A stretch of DNA of 64,000 bases from the NCBI GenBank assembly GCA_963728855.1, contig CAVSLN010000009.1:434001-498000 (forward strand), read 5' to 3'. Shown here piece by piece: positions 25,484 to 34,376 of this stretch (its first letter is position 1; the number at the start of each line of letters is the position of its first letter). Position numbers and translations under genes: made by a program. The DNA comes from AC-43 sp963728855. Its GTDB lineage: Bacteria > Actinomycetota > Actinomycetes > Mycobacteriales > Micromonosporaceae. Under the pieces are notes generated by a model. It saw nothing but the letters and a program-made list of their open reading frames with translations, had not been told where the DNA came from and did not search any database.

Positions 25484-27895
25484 ATGCATGCCCTTTCGGA
25501 AGTTCCCGCCGCCGGCACCGCGGATGCGCTTGGTATGACAGAAACGCCCGGTACCACAGGGCAGCAGCCCAAGCGCCGCCGTGACCCGGAGAAGCTGTTG
25601 CAGGGGCTCAACGACCCGCAGCGAGCCGCCGTCACCCACGCCGGCGCGCCGCTGCTGATCGTGGCCGGTGCCGGCTCGGGCAAGACCCGGGTGCTCACCC
25701 ACCGGATCGCCTACCTGCTGGCCGCCCGGGACGTGCACCCCGGCGAGATCATCGCGATCACCTTCACCAACAAGGCCGCCGGTGAGATGAAGGAGCGGGT
25801 GGCCGCGCCTGGTCGGCGGCCGGGCCCGGCTGATGTGGGTGTCCACGTTCCACTCCGCGTGCGTACGGATCCTGCGCGCCGAGCACGAGCACGCCGGGCT
25901 GAAGTCGACGTTCTCCATCTACGACGCCGACGACTCGCGCCGGCTGATGCAGATGGTCGCCCGCGAGCTGGACCTCGACCCGAAGCGCTACCCGGCCCGG
26001 TCGCTGGCCGCCCAGGTGTCCAACCTGAAGAACGAGCTGATCGACCCGGAGACCTTCGCCGGCCAAGGCGCACGGGCCGGCCGAGCGGGCGCTGGCCGAG
26101 GCGTACACGCTCTACCAGCGGCGGCTGGGCGAGGCGCACGCGCTCGACTTCGACGACCTGATCATGACGACCGTCCACCTGTTGCAGGCGTTCCCCGCGG
26201 TGGCCGAGAAGTACCGGCGCCGGTTCCGGCACGTGCTCGTCGACGAGTACCAGGACACCAACCACGCCCAGTACATGCTGGTGAAGGAGCTGGTCGGGCG
26301 ATGACCGGCGAGCTGTGCGTGGTCGGCGACGCCGACCAGTCGATCTACGCGTTCCGCGGCGCGACCATCCGCAACATCCTGGAGTTCGAGCGGGACTTCC
26401 CCAACGCCGCGCACCATCCTGCTGGAGCAGAACTACCGCTCCACCCAGACCATCCTGTCCGCCGCCAACGCGGTCATCGACCGCAACACCGAGCGCAAGC
26501 CCAAGCGGCTGTGGAGCGACGCGGGCGCCGGGCGAGCAGATCGTCGGCTACGTCGCCGACACCGAGCACGCCGAGGCGGACTGGGTCGGCCGGGAGATCG
26601 ACCGGCTCGTGCGACGCCGGGCACAGGCCCGGCCCGGCGACGTCGCGGTCTTCTACCGCACCAACGCGCAGTCCCGGGTCTTCGAGGAGGTGTTCATCCG
26701 GGTCGGCCTGCCGTACAAGGTGGTCGGCGGGGTGCGCTTCTACGAGCGCAAGGAGGTCCGCGACGCGCTGGCGTACCTGCGGGCGGTGGCCAACCCCGAC
26801 GACACGGTGAGCATCCGGCGCATCCTGAACACCCCGCGGCGGGGGATCGGCGACCGGGCCGAGGCGTGCGTGGAGGCACTGTCCACAAGGGACAGAATCT
26901 CGTTCGGCGCGGCGCTGCGCCGGGCCGGCAAGGCGCCCGGGCATCTCCCCCGGTCCGCGGCAACGGCGATCGCCGACTTCGTGGCGATGATGGACGGGCT
27001 GCGGGAGATGGCCGCAGACCGCGCCGCCGGAGGAGGTGCTGGAGGCCGCGCTGGCAGCGCTCCGGGCTACCTCGCCGAGCTGGAGGACAGCCTCGACCCG
27101 CAGGACGCCGGCCGGGTGGAAAACCTCCAGGAGCTGGTCAGCGTCGCCCGCGAGTACACCGAGCGGGTACTGGCCACGGCGGCGGCGACCGAGGACGAGG
27201 CGGAGGCGCCGTCCCCCAACCTGGCCGGATTCCTGGAGCAGGTCGCGCTGGTCGCCGACGCCGACCAGATACCCGACCGACGACCCCGAGCACCAGGGCG
27301 TGGTCACGCTGATGACCCTGCACACCGCCAAGGGCCTGGAGTTCCCGGTGGTGTTCCTGACCGGGCTGGAGGACGGCGTCTTCCCGCACCTGCGCTCGCT
27401 GGGCAACAACCGGGAGCTGGAGGAGGAGCGCCGGCTGGCGTACGTCGGCATCACCCGGGCCCGGCAGCGGCTCTACCTGTCCCGGGCGGTGACCCGCTCG
27501 CGCGTGGGGGCAGCCGCAGTACAACCCCGCCTCACGGTTCCTGGAGGAGCTGCCGGTGGAGCTGGTGCGCTGGGAGCGCACCGAGGGGGCGTACACCTCG
27601 TGGTCGGGTAGCGGCGGTGGGGTCGGTGGGCGGGCGAGCTTCACCGGCGGTAGCCGAAGGCGGCGCGGCTGGCCGAGCGGCTGGGCGTGTCCGCGGCCGG
27701 GCTCACCACGGCGAGCGAGCTGAAGAAGGTCGAGGTACCCAGCCTCGTCGCCGGTGACCGGGTCAACCACCAGCGGTGGGGCTGGGCCGGGTGCTCGCGG
27801 TCGAGGGCGCCGGCGCGCGGGCTCAGGCGCAGATCGACTTCGGCGACCAGACGATGTGGATCGTGCTGCGGCACGCACCGATCGAGAAGCTGTAA
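25484..27895 (+). pseudogene. pcrA: ATP-dependent DNA helicase PcrA/UvrD, about eleven frame changes
   Basis: Conserved helicase blocks appear in order across all three frames: Walker A 'VAGAGSGKTRVLTHR', 'TFTNKAAGEMKERV', 'VSTFHSACVRILR', 'DFDDLI', Walker B 'VDEYQDTN', 'VVGDADQSIYAFRGA', 'LEQNYRST', 'TLHTAKGLEFPVVF', 'YVGITRARQRLYLS', and a C-terminal 'HQRWGLGRVLAVEG' domain ending at the TAA at 27893-27895. Frame changes fall near 25808, 26064, 26299, 26408, 26530, 27025, 27060, 27275, 27503, 27655 and 27780; most are explained by one extra base. Residue-level conservation is otherwise intact, with no missense decay apparent. Alternative start 25535. PcrA unwinds DNA in excision repair and replication restart and is usually needed for growth, so local sequencing error must be considered. 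Confidence 0.88.
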
Positions 27896-27902
27896 ACCGT
27901 TC

Positions 27903-28004
27903 GTCGCGAGCCGGCACTCGTCGCGAGCCGGCACTTGGGCCGGATCGGCAAGGCGGCGTTTGTCGCGAGCCGGCACTTGGGCCGGATCGGCAAGGCGGCG
28001 TTTG
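27903..28004 (-). repeat. Hairpin element, two and a partial 42-nt copies (locus B)
   Basis: Two full 42-nt units (27921-27962, 27963-28004) plus a truncated copy (27903-27920) fill the space between the convergent pcrA and M23 genes, ending at the M23 stop. Orientation is opposite to locus A. The outer stem pair is CGA/TCG instead of TGG/CCA, with both arms changed together; the inner stem and loop are unchanged. Confidence 0.85.
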
Positions 28005-28700
28005 TCAGCCGTCGACGGCCGAGGTACCGCTCGCGAGGTCGACGCCGTGGGCGAGCAGGAACGGACGCGGGTCGATCGGCGTACCGTGCTGCTGCACCTC
28101 GAAGTGCAGGTGCGTGAGGAACGAGTACCCGCTGCTGCCGACCAGGCCGAGCGGGTCCCCGGCCTCGACCTTCTGGCCCTCGTGGACCAGCAGCTGCGAC
28201 GAGTGCGCGTAGACGAGGTTGATCCCGTTACCGGCGTCGATGACCACGCAGTAGCCGAGCGCGCCGTCGTAGCGGGCGAGCTTGACGGTCCCGGAGTGGG
28301 CGGCGAAGTACGGCACGCCTTCGTGTGTCGCCAGGTCGATGCCGTTGAGGTCGCCGGAGTCCCCGAACGGCGCGGCGACCGTGTAGCCCTTCAGCGGCAG
28401 CTGCCAGAGGTCCGGAACGCCCTGGTCCTGGGTGCTCGCCATGGTCCGGTCGGACCGGCTGGCCCGGTCGACCGCCGCCTGCCGGTCGGCACCGCTGTCC
28501 GCGAACGCGGCGCTGCTCATGGCCGCCGAGTTCAGGTCGGGACCGTCGGCATGCATGTCCGGCATGCTGGCCGCGGTACCCAGTGCCACCACCCCGGCAC
28601 CGACGAACGCGGTCGTCACGACTGCTGCGTAGCGGGCGCGGGGCGGACTTGGAGCCCGCCGACGCCCACGATAGCGGCCGGTATCTTCCCGAGAAGACAC
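28005..28700 (-). CDS. M23-family (LytM-like) peptidase, probably degenerate
   Basis: 231 residues from the GTG at 28700, picked for the GGAGGG ribosome site just upstream. Basic N-terminus, one membrane or signal segment (about 25-45), a spacer, then an M23 domain (about 105-225). The HLHFEV motif and the 'YAHSSQLLV' His are present, but the first zinc ligand is Asn: 'DLNGIDLA' where active enzymes have HxGxD. It is therefore probably a non-catalytic regulator of cell-wall hydrolysis, or an enzyme with an altered site. Its stop abuts the hairpin repeats. Confidence 0.82.
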   Translation of the reverse strand: MSSREDTGRYRGRRRAPSPPRARYAAVVTTAFVGAGVVALGTAASMPDMHADGPDLNSAAMSSAAFADSGADRQAAVDRASRSDRTMASTQDQGVPDLWQLPLKGYTVAAPFGDSGDLNGIDLATHEGVPYFAAHSGTVKLARYDGALGYCVVIDAGNGINLVYAHSSQLLVHEGQKVEAGDPLGLVGSSGYSFLTHLHFEVQQHGTPIDPRPFLLAHGVDLASGTSAVDG

Positions 28701-29052
28701 GCACACCCTCCGAACTCGCAAGGTCAGACGGCCGCGGGGCGGAGTGCCGGGGAAATGCTTGGGGTGGGCCGGCGACCCGCTGCCTCGTCGTCACCCGGCT
28801 GTAGCCTGGCTGACAACAGGGGACACCGTAGCTAATCCGTTATGGCCCCCACAAGCCAAGCACGTGTTTTCGTGATGCTGTCTTGAGCAACACGCCGGGT
28901 TCGTCGCTTTTGAACTTGCACCTCGTTGATGGGCAACGCTTTACGTTATCGCGTCCCTACCCCTTGTTGCGTACATCAAACGGGTCCCGGCGCACTTTCC
29001 GTGGGCCGGACGGGTTACCGTTCGTTCAGGACTCGGGTCAAAGAGGTGGAAG
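28701..29052. other. Divergent intergenic region (352 bp)
   Basis: Separates the M23 gene (minus) from the B12-binding gene (plus). It is more AT-rich than its surroundings around 28830-28990, consistent with promoters for both genes. I see no riboswitch or convincing ORF. A GAGGTGGAAG ribosome site ends it before the ATG at 29053. Confidence 0.45.
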
Positions 29053-29472
29053 ATGAGCGCTCGCATCCGCGTGGTGGTGGCCAAGCCGGGACTGGACGGC
29101 CACGACCGCGGCGCGAAGGTGGTCGCCCGTGCGCTGCGCGACGCCGGCATGGAGGTCATCTATACCGGCCTGCACCAGACGCCGGAGCAGATCGTGGAGA
29201 CCGCGATCCAGGAGGACGCGGACGTGGTCGGGCTGTCGGTGCTCTCCGGCGCCCACATGACGCTCTTCCGGCGGGTGCTGGAACTGCTGCGCGAGCGCGA
29301 GGCCGAGGACATCGTGGTGTTCGGCGGCGGGATCATTCCGGACGCGGACATCCCGGAGCTGACCCGGCTCGGCGTCGCGAAGATCTTCGGTCCGGGCGCG
29401 ACGACCCAGTCCATCGTCGAGTGGGTACGGGCCAACGTAGCGGCCCCGGAGCTGGCGAGCCCGCAGCAGTAG
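29053..29472 (+). CDS. Cobalamin B12-binding domain protein (methylmalonyl-CoA mutase C-terminal type)
   Basis: 139 residues: a stand-alone Rossmann B12-binding domain. The DxHxxG motif ('GLDGHDRGAK'), 'SVLSGAH' and 'VFGGGIIP' are the base-off/His-on cobalamin signature. Such small subunits partner with a separate mutase subunit (methylmalonyl- or isobutyryl-CoA mutase types); no large subunit is in this window, so the partner must be elsewhere. It lies upstream of sucCD, where mutase product would enter the TCA cycle. Confidence 0.88.
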   Translation: MSARIRVVVAKPGLDGHDRGAKVVARALRDAGMEVIYTGLHQTPEQIVETAIQEDADVVGLSVLSGAHMTLFRRVLELLREREAEDIVVFGGGIIPDADIPELTRLGVAKIFGPGATTQSIVEWVRANVAAPELASPQQ

Positions 29473-29528
29473 GGGCGGCGGTAGCGAGAGGCCGGACGCA
29501 CCCCCCAGACGCCCGGCCCCTCCATTGC

Positions 29529-29568
29529 ACGACATCCTGCCGCCACCCCTCGACCGGCAGGATGTCGT
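29529..29568 (+). terminator. Terminator hairpin after the B12-binding gene
   Basis: Perfect 14-bp inverted repeat (ACGACATCCTGCCG and its complement) with a 12-base loop, 57 bp past the stop. No T tract. The rest of the 300-bp gap to sucC (to 29772) shows no gene and must contain the sucC promoter. Confidence 0.75.
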
Positions 29569-29772
29569 CCGCTCCGGTGTCGGCTCCGTCCCCGGTGCCG
29601 GCAACCTTCTCAACGACGGCGTGTGACCGGGGTTACGCATTCCGTCGACGTTCTTTCGCCTGTGGAGTAGGGCACACCGCGTACCCGTCCCCGGGCAGCA
29701 TGTGCGCCAATAGTTAGGCTGCCCGAAGGCCCGTATCGGGACGCGTCAAGAGCGAGCAGAAGGGTTCTTAAG

Positions 29773-30993
29773 GTGGACCTGTACGAGTATCAGGGGCGCG
29801 AGCTGTTCGCCCGGCATGGGCTTCCCGTGCTGGACGGCGGGGTCGCCACCACACCGGAGGAGGCCCGCGCCATCGCTGAGCGGCTCGGCGGCCGGGTCGT
29901 CGTGAAGGCGCAGGTGAAGGTCGGCGGCCGGGGCAAGGCCGGCGGCGTCAAGCTGGCCGATGGTGTTGACGAGGCCGAGGCGCGCGCCCGGGACATCCTC
30001 GGCATGGACATCAAGGGCCACACCGTCCACAAGGTCATGGTGACCACGACCGCGGACATCGTCGAGGAGTACTACTTCTCGTATCTGTTGGACCGGGCGA
30101 ACCGTACCTTCCTCTGCATCGCCAGCGTGGCCGGCGGGATGGAGATCGAGCAGGTCGCGCACGAGGCGCCGGAGAAGGTCGTCAAGGAGCCGATCGACGC
30201 CAGCACCGGCGTCGACGAGGCGAAGGCGCGGGACATCGTCGATCGGGCCGGCTTCCCGGCCGAGGTCGCTGACCAGGTCGTGGCGGTCGCGGTGAAGCTC
30301 TGGCAGACCTTCGTCGCCGAGGACGCCACGCTGGTCGAGGTGAACCCGCTGGCGAAGACTGTCGAGCGCTTGCCTGCTGGTCTGGCCCAAGTGCCAGCCC
30401 ACGATGACGGACGGGTGCTGCTGCTGGACGCGAAGATCACGTTCGACGGCAACGCGACGTTCCGGCACCCCGACCACGAGGCGCTGGAGGACATCTCGAC
30501 GGTCGACCCGCTGGAGCAGCGGGCCAAGGAGCGCGACCTCAACTACGTCAAGCTCGACGGCGAGGTCGGCATCATCGGCAACGGGGCCGGGCTGGTGATG
30601 TCGACGCTGGACGTGGTGGCCTACGCGGGCGAGGCGTACGGCGGCGTACGGCCGGCGAACTTCCTCGACATCGGCGGCGGCGCGAGCGCCGAGGTGATGG
30701 CGAACGGGCTGGAGATCGTCCTGTCCGACCCGTCGGTGAAGAGCGTCTTCGTCAACGTGTTCGGCGGCATCACCGCCTGCGACGCCGTCGCCAACGGCAT
30801 TTTGCAGGCGTTTACGCTGCTGGGGGAGCGGGGCGAAGCGGTCACCAAGCCGTTGGTCGTCCGGCTGGACGGCAACAACGCGGATGAGGGCCGGCGGATC
30901 CTCGACACCGCGAACAACCCGCTCGTGGAGCGCGTGGACACGATGGACGGAGCCGCGCAGCGTGCGGCGGAGCTAGCAGCAAGGGCGGCGTGA
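29773..30993 (+). CDS. sucC: Succinyl-CoA synthetase (ADP-forming) beta subunit, with a 14-residue insert
   Basis: 406 residues, GTG start. ATP-grasp domain with 'GGRGKAGGVKLA', 'LVEVNPLAKT', then the CoA-ligase domain 'VGIIGNGAGLVMSTLDVV', 'NFLDIGGGA', 'VFGGITACDAVANGI'. Between 'LAKT' and 'DGRVLLLDAK' there is an extra stretch of about 14 residues absent from ordinary SucC; it is exactly encoded by one 42-nt hairpin element (30365-30406). The insert lies in a surface region after the ATP-grasp metal ligands, so the enzyme is probably active. Forms an alpha2beta2 or alpha-beta enzyme with SucD, one base downstream. Confidence 0.95.
   Translation: MDLYEYQGRELFARHGLPVLDGGVATTPEEARAIAERLGGRVVVKAQVKVGGRGKAGGVKLADGVDEAEARARDILGMDIKGHTVHKVMVTTTADIVEEYYFSYLLDRANRTFLCIASVAGGMEIEQVAHEAPEKVVKEPIDASTGVDEAKARDIVDRAGFPAEVADQVVAVAVKLWQTFVAEDATLVEVNPLAKTVERLPAGLAQVPAHDDGRVLLLDAKITFDGNATFRHPDHEALEDISTVDPLEQRAKERDLNYVKLDGEVGIIGNGAGLVMSTLDVVAYAGEAYGGVRPANFLDIGGGASAEVMANGLEIVLSDPSVKSVFVNVFGGITACDAVANGILQAFTLLGERGEAVTKPLVVRLDGNNADEGRRILDTANNPLVERVDTMDGAAQRAAELAARAA
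30365..30406 (+). repeat. Hairpin element, one 42-nt copy inside sucC (locus C)
   Basis: Aligns without gaps to the locus A unit. The inner stem reads CTGGC/GCCAG instead of CCGGC/GCCGG: a compensatory change in both arms; the outer TGG/CCA, the mismatch and the CCAAGT loop are kept. It is read in a different frame from locus A and adds 14 residues to SucC. Confidence 0.85.
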
Positions 30994-30994
30994 G

Positions 30995-31882
30995 ATGGCG
31001 ATCTGGCTCACCAAGGAATCGAGGGTCATCGTCCAGGGCGTGACCGGCTCGGAGGGCTCCAAGCACACCCGGCGGATGCTGCGTGCCGGTACGAACATCG
31101 TCGGGGGTACCAACCCGCGCAAGGCGGGGCAGCAGGTGGACTTCGACGGCACGAAGGTACCGGTGTTCGCCGGGGTCGCCGAGGCGATGCAGGAGACCGG
31201 CGCGGACGTATCGGTGATCTTCGTGCCGCCGGCGTTCGCCAAGGCCGCCATGATCGAGGCGGTCGACGCCCAGATCCCGCTCGCCGTGGTCATCACCGAG
31301 GGCATCCCGGTGCACGACACGACCTCGGCGTGGGCGTACAACCTCGCGCACGGCAACCGGACCCGGATCGTCGGGCCGAACTGCCCCGGCGTCGCCTCCC
31401 CGGGCCAGTCCAACGCCGGCATCATCCCGGCCGACATCTCCGGCCCGGGTCGCATCGGGCTGGTCAGCAAGTCCGGCACGCTGACCTACCAGATGATGTA
31501 CGAGCTGCGCGACATCGGCTTCTCGACGAGCGTGGGGATCGGCGGCGACCCGGTCATCGGTACGACGCACATCGATGCGCTCGGGGCCTTCCAGGACGAC
31601 CCGGAGACCGACGCCATCGTGATGATCGGGGAGATCGGCGGTGACGCCGAGGAGCGGGCGGCCGAGTTCATCAAGGCCCACGTCACCAAGCCGGTCGTAG
31701 GGTACATCGCCGGCTTCACCGCCCCGCCGGGCAAGACGATGGGGCACGCCGGCGCGATCATCTCGGGGTCGTCGGGTACGGCCGAGGCGAAGAAGGTCGC
31801 CCTGGAGGCGGCCGGTGTCAAGGTCGGCAAGACGCCGAGCGAGACCGCGCGGCTGATGCGCGAGGTGGTCACCTCGCGCTGA
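30995..31882 (+). CDS. sucD: Succinyl-CoA synthetase (ADP-forming) alpha subunit
   Basis: 295 residues. N-terminal CoA-binding Rossmann domain ('VQGVTGSEG..HT'), 'GPNCPG', 'GRIGLVSKSGTLTYQ', and the phosphohistidine loop 'GHAGAI' with His near residue 251. Completes the TCA-cycle enzyme with SucC; translation is coupled (one-base gap). Confidence 0.97.
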   Translation: MAIWLTKESRVIVQGVTGSEGSKHTRRMLRAGTNIVGGTNPRKAGQQVDFDGTKVPVFAGVAEAMQETGADVSVIFVPPAFAKAAMIEAVDAQIPLAVVITEGIPVHDTTSAWAYNLAHGNRTRIVGPNCPGVASPGQSNAGIIPADISGPGRIGLVSKSGTLTYQMMYELRDIGFSTSVGIGGDPVIGTTHIDALGAFQDDPETDAIVMIGEIGGDAEERAAEFIKAHVTKPVVGYIAGFTAPPGKTMGHAGAIISGSSGTAEAKKVALEAAGVKVGKTPSETARLMREVVTSR

Positions 31883-31977
31883 CCCGCGACCGGTCCGGGT
31901 CGCCGGGCGGCGCCAGGCATGCGCCGACCCGCAAGCTCTCGTCGTTAGACGCCGCCGAGCCGGACTGGTCGAAGACT

Positions 31978-32010
31978 CGAGCCGGCCGGTCGAGATGACC
32001 GGCCGGCTCG
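31978..32010 (+). terminator. sucCD terminator hairpin
   Basis: Perfect 14-bp stem (CGAGCCGGCCGGTC and complement) with a five-base loop between sucD and the DUF6350 gene, followed by CGTTTGAG. Confidence 0.7.
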
Positions 32011-32031
32011 CGTTTGAGAGAGTCAGGAGCG

Positions 32032-33249
32032 ATGGCTGGCACTCCCACGGAGTTCGAAACGGCGCGGCGGCCGCGGCAGCGCGTGCGGCCGGTACGGCGC
32101 CGGGCCCCGGTCGCGCTCGTGGCGGCGGTGACCGCGGCCTGGGCGGCGGTCGTGTCCTACGTTCCGGTCCTGGCGCTCGTCGGGCTGCTCACCGGGGTCA
32201 CCGGCGGCACGTCGGTGGGCGGGGTCTTCCGCCTGGGTACGGCCGTCTGGCTGCTCACGCACGGCGTCACGCTCACCGGTGAGGCGGGCCGGTACGGGCT
32301 GGTGCCGCTGGCGCTGTCCGTACTGGCCGCGTGGCGGGTCGGTCGCGCGGGCGTGCACACGGCCCGGGCCGTCGGCGCCCGTACGCCGGCTCGGGCAGTG
32401 CTCGCCGCGACCGCGGTCGCCGTGGCGTACGCCGGCATCGGTGCGCTCGCCGCGACCGCGGTCGGTGGCCTGGCGACGCCGCTGCGGGCCGGCCTCACGT
32501 TCGCCGGGTTCGCGCTGTGCTTGGCCGGCGTCGGGGCGGCCGTGGAGAGCCGCCTGGCCCGACGGGTCGCCGGCCGCCTCCCGCTGCCCGTACGGGACGC
32601 GCTCCGTACCGGTACCGTCGCGGCTCTTCTGGTTTTGGGGGCCGGCGCGGCGGTGGCCGGAGTCGCGGTCGCGGTCTCCGGCGGGCCGGCCAGCGCGACC
32701 CTCGCCAGCTACCACACCGGCGTGGCCGGGCAGGCCGGCCTGACCCTGCTCTGCCTGGTGTACGCGCCCAACCTGGCCGCCTGGGCGGCCGCCTATCTCG
32801 TCGGGCCGGGCTTCGCGGTCGGTACCGGCACCACGGTCAGCGCTGCGAAGGTGAGCCTCGGCGCGCTGCCGGCCGTCCCCGTGCTCGCCGGGCTACCCGA
32901 CTCGGCGGTGGCCGGGCTCGGCCCGCTGCTGCTGGTGATCCCGCTGGCCGGCGGGATGGCGTCGGGCTGGCTGCTGGTCCGGCGGCGGCTGCGGCTCGCC
33001 TCGGCCGGTGAGCAGGACGCACCGGGCTGGGGCGAGCTGCTGGGTTCGGCAGCGCTGGCCGGCCCGGTGGGCGGCGGGCTGCTCGGCCTGGCCGGCTGGC
33101 TCTCCGGCGGCCCACTGGGCTCCGGCCGGCTCGCCGTCACCGGCCCGACCGGCTGGCAGGTCGCGTTGGTGGGCGCGGTCGTGCTGGCGCTCGGTACGGT
33201 GCTCGCCGCGGCGGCCGCGCAGGTGCTGCTGGTCGCCCGGCGCCGGTAG
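32032..33249 (+). CDS. DUF6350 family membrane protein
   Basis: 405 residues from the ATG at 32032 (CAGGAG ribosome site). Basic N-terminus, then about ten membrane helices rich in Ala, Gly and Val, including 'FRLGTAVWLLTHGV' and 'YLVGPGFAVGTGTTVSAAKVSLGALPAVPVLAGLP', which are characteristic of DUF6350. The sucCD-DUF6350-purN-purH order is conserved in actinobacteria. The role is unknown. Confidence 0.88.
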   Translation: MAGTPTEFETARRPRQRVRPVRRRAPVALVAAVTAAWAAVVSYVPVLALVGLLTGVTGGTSVGGVFRLGTAVWLLTHGVTLTGEAGRYGLVPLALSVLAAWRVGRAGVHTARAVGARTPARAVLAATAVAVAYAGIGALAATAVGGLATPLRAGLTFAGFALCLAGVGAAVESRLARRVAGRLPLPVRDALRTGTVAALLVLGAGAAVAGVAVAVSGGPASATLASYHTGVAGQAGLTLLCLVYAPNLAAWAAAYLVGPGFAVGTGTTVSAAKVSLGALPAVPVLAGLPDSAVAGLGPLLLVIPLAGGMASGWLLVRRRLRLASAGEQDAPGWGELLGSAALAGPVGGGLLGLAGWLSGGPLGSGRLAVTGPTGWQVALVGAVVLALGTVLAAAAAQVLLVARRR

Positions 33250-33269
33250 CCCGACGCCGGGCGCCGGCG

Positions 33270-33833
33270 TCAGTACGTGGTAGGCACGCTGGAGAAGCCG
33301 ATCGCCACGTACAGGATGATGATGACCACCAGGATCGCGATGGTGGCCGCGCCGGTGACGAGACCGGCGATGGCCATGCCCTTGTTGTTGGCCTCGCCGC
33401 GGTTGGCCTTGCTCACGCCGAGGATGCCCAGCACGATCGCCGCGATGCCGAGCGGAATGCCGATGTAGCAACAGAACAGCAACGGGATCGAGATGATCCC
33501 GAAGATCATTGACAACAGGCCGAGGGTGTTGCTCTGCCCGGCGATCGGGGTGGGCATCATCGGCGGGACGGAGTACCCGGCCGGCGGGTACTGCGGCGAC
33601 TGCGGGTACGCCTCGGGAGGCGGCCCGGAGACCGGCGGGTAGAGCGAGTACTCGGTCGGCTGGACCGGTTGCCGCGGGATCGCCGGCGAGCCGGCGGCGA
33701 ACGGGTCGGGGTACTGCGGAACCTGGCCGTAGCCGGGCTGGTACTGCTGGTACGGGTCCTGCTGGTACGGGTCCTGCTGGTACGGGTCCTGCTGGTACGG
33801 GTCCTGGCCGGGTCCGGGGTTGCCAGGCTGCAT
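33270..33833 (-). CDS. DUF4190-type membrane protein with DPYQQ repeats
   Basis: 187 residues. N-terminal Gln/Tyr/Pro-rich cytoplasmic region containing four consecutive DPYQQ repeats (near-perfect 15-bp units at about 33746-33806), then a two-helix DUF4190 domain (about 110-180, 'GLLSMIFGIISIPLLFC..GIPLGIAAIVLGILG'). Function unknown; such proteins are common small actinobacterial membrane proteins. It is next to a CD225-type gene in the same orientation. Confidence 0.83.
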   Translation of the reverse strand: MQPGNPGPGQDPYQQDPYQQDPYQQDPYQQYQPGYGQVPQYPDPFAAGSPAIPRQPVQPTEYSLYPPVSGPPPEAYPQSPQYPPAGYSVPPMMPTPIAGQSNTLGLLSMIFGIISIPLLFCCYIGIPLGIAAIVLGILGVSKANRGEANNKGMAIAGLVTGAATIAILVVIIILYVAIGFSSVPTTY

Positions 33834-33851
33834 GGGTGCTCCTCACGAAAA

Positions 33852-33890
33852 CGGGTGAGGGCCCGGGCCGCCAGCCCGTGCCCTCACCCG
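33852..33890 (-). terminator. Hairpin between the CD225-like and DUF4190 genes
   Basis: Perfect 11-bp inverted repeat (CGGGTGAGGGC and complement) with an internal GC-rich loop, 15 bp after the CD225-like stop. Confidence 0.6.
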
Positions 33891-33904
33891 GACGGTACCT
33901 GGGT

Positions 33905-34216
33905 CTAGTACGTGGTGGTGGAGGCCGAGAACAAGCCGACATTCGCGACGGCCATGATGATGCAGCACACGATCCAGAGGCCGTACCAGCTCAGGCCGAT
34001 GATCAGTGCGAGCTTCGACCACTTCTTGGACTCGGCGGCCGCCTGCTGCGCGCTGGCGTAGTCGCCCGCCTGCAGCGCCGGGTTCACCTTCGACGCGTTG
34101 ATGATCGCCGGGATCGCCAGCGGCCAGAACAGGAAGATCGAAACAATGGACATCGTCATGTTGTTGTCGATCTGGGGTGGCTGACCCTGGGGCGGGTACT
34201 GCTGGGGGTAACCCAT
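33905..34216 (-). CDS. CD225/dispanin family small membrane protein
   Basis: 103 residues. Pro/Gln-rich N-terminus, then a helix 'SIVSIFLFWPLAIPAIINASKVNPALQAGDYASAQQAAAESKKWSKL' region typical of CD225 (the 'P..A...A..VNP....GD...A...S..A' pattern), then a second helix. The family includes eukaryotic IFITM proteins; bacterial members are uncharacterised. Divergent from purN by about 160 bp. Confidence 0.82.
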   Translation of the reverse strand: MGYPQQYPPQGQPPQIDNNMTMSIVSIFLFWPLAIPAIINASKVNPALQAGDYASAQQAAAESKKWSKLALIIGLSWYGLWIVCCIIMAVANVGLFSASTTTY

Positions 34217-34376
34217 GTGCGCTCCTGTATGGGGTTCCGGGACAGAACGATCGGCAGCGTACCTGGTAGCGGCGATAATGAGGGGCGCCTATGGCTCGAC
34301 ACTCGGACAGAGTCCTGGTCGGCCGAACGGGCATCCTCGTGACGGAGCGTCACCCGAGGCCGGGTAGGGTACGGGC

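Noticed and set aside
26877..26895. Inverted repeat TGTCCAC...GGGACA in pcrA as a further 13-bp palindrome
   Set aside because: It differs from the consensus at the centre and right arm, so it was not counted.
28701..28870. Riboswitch before the M23 gene
   Set aside because: No recognisable conserved core; only an ordinary leader with a ribosome site.
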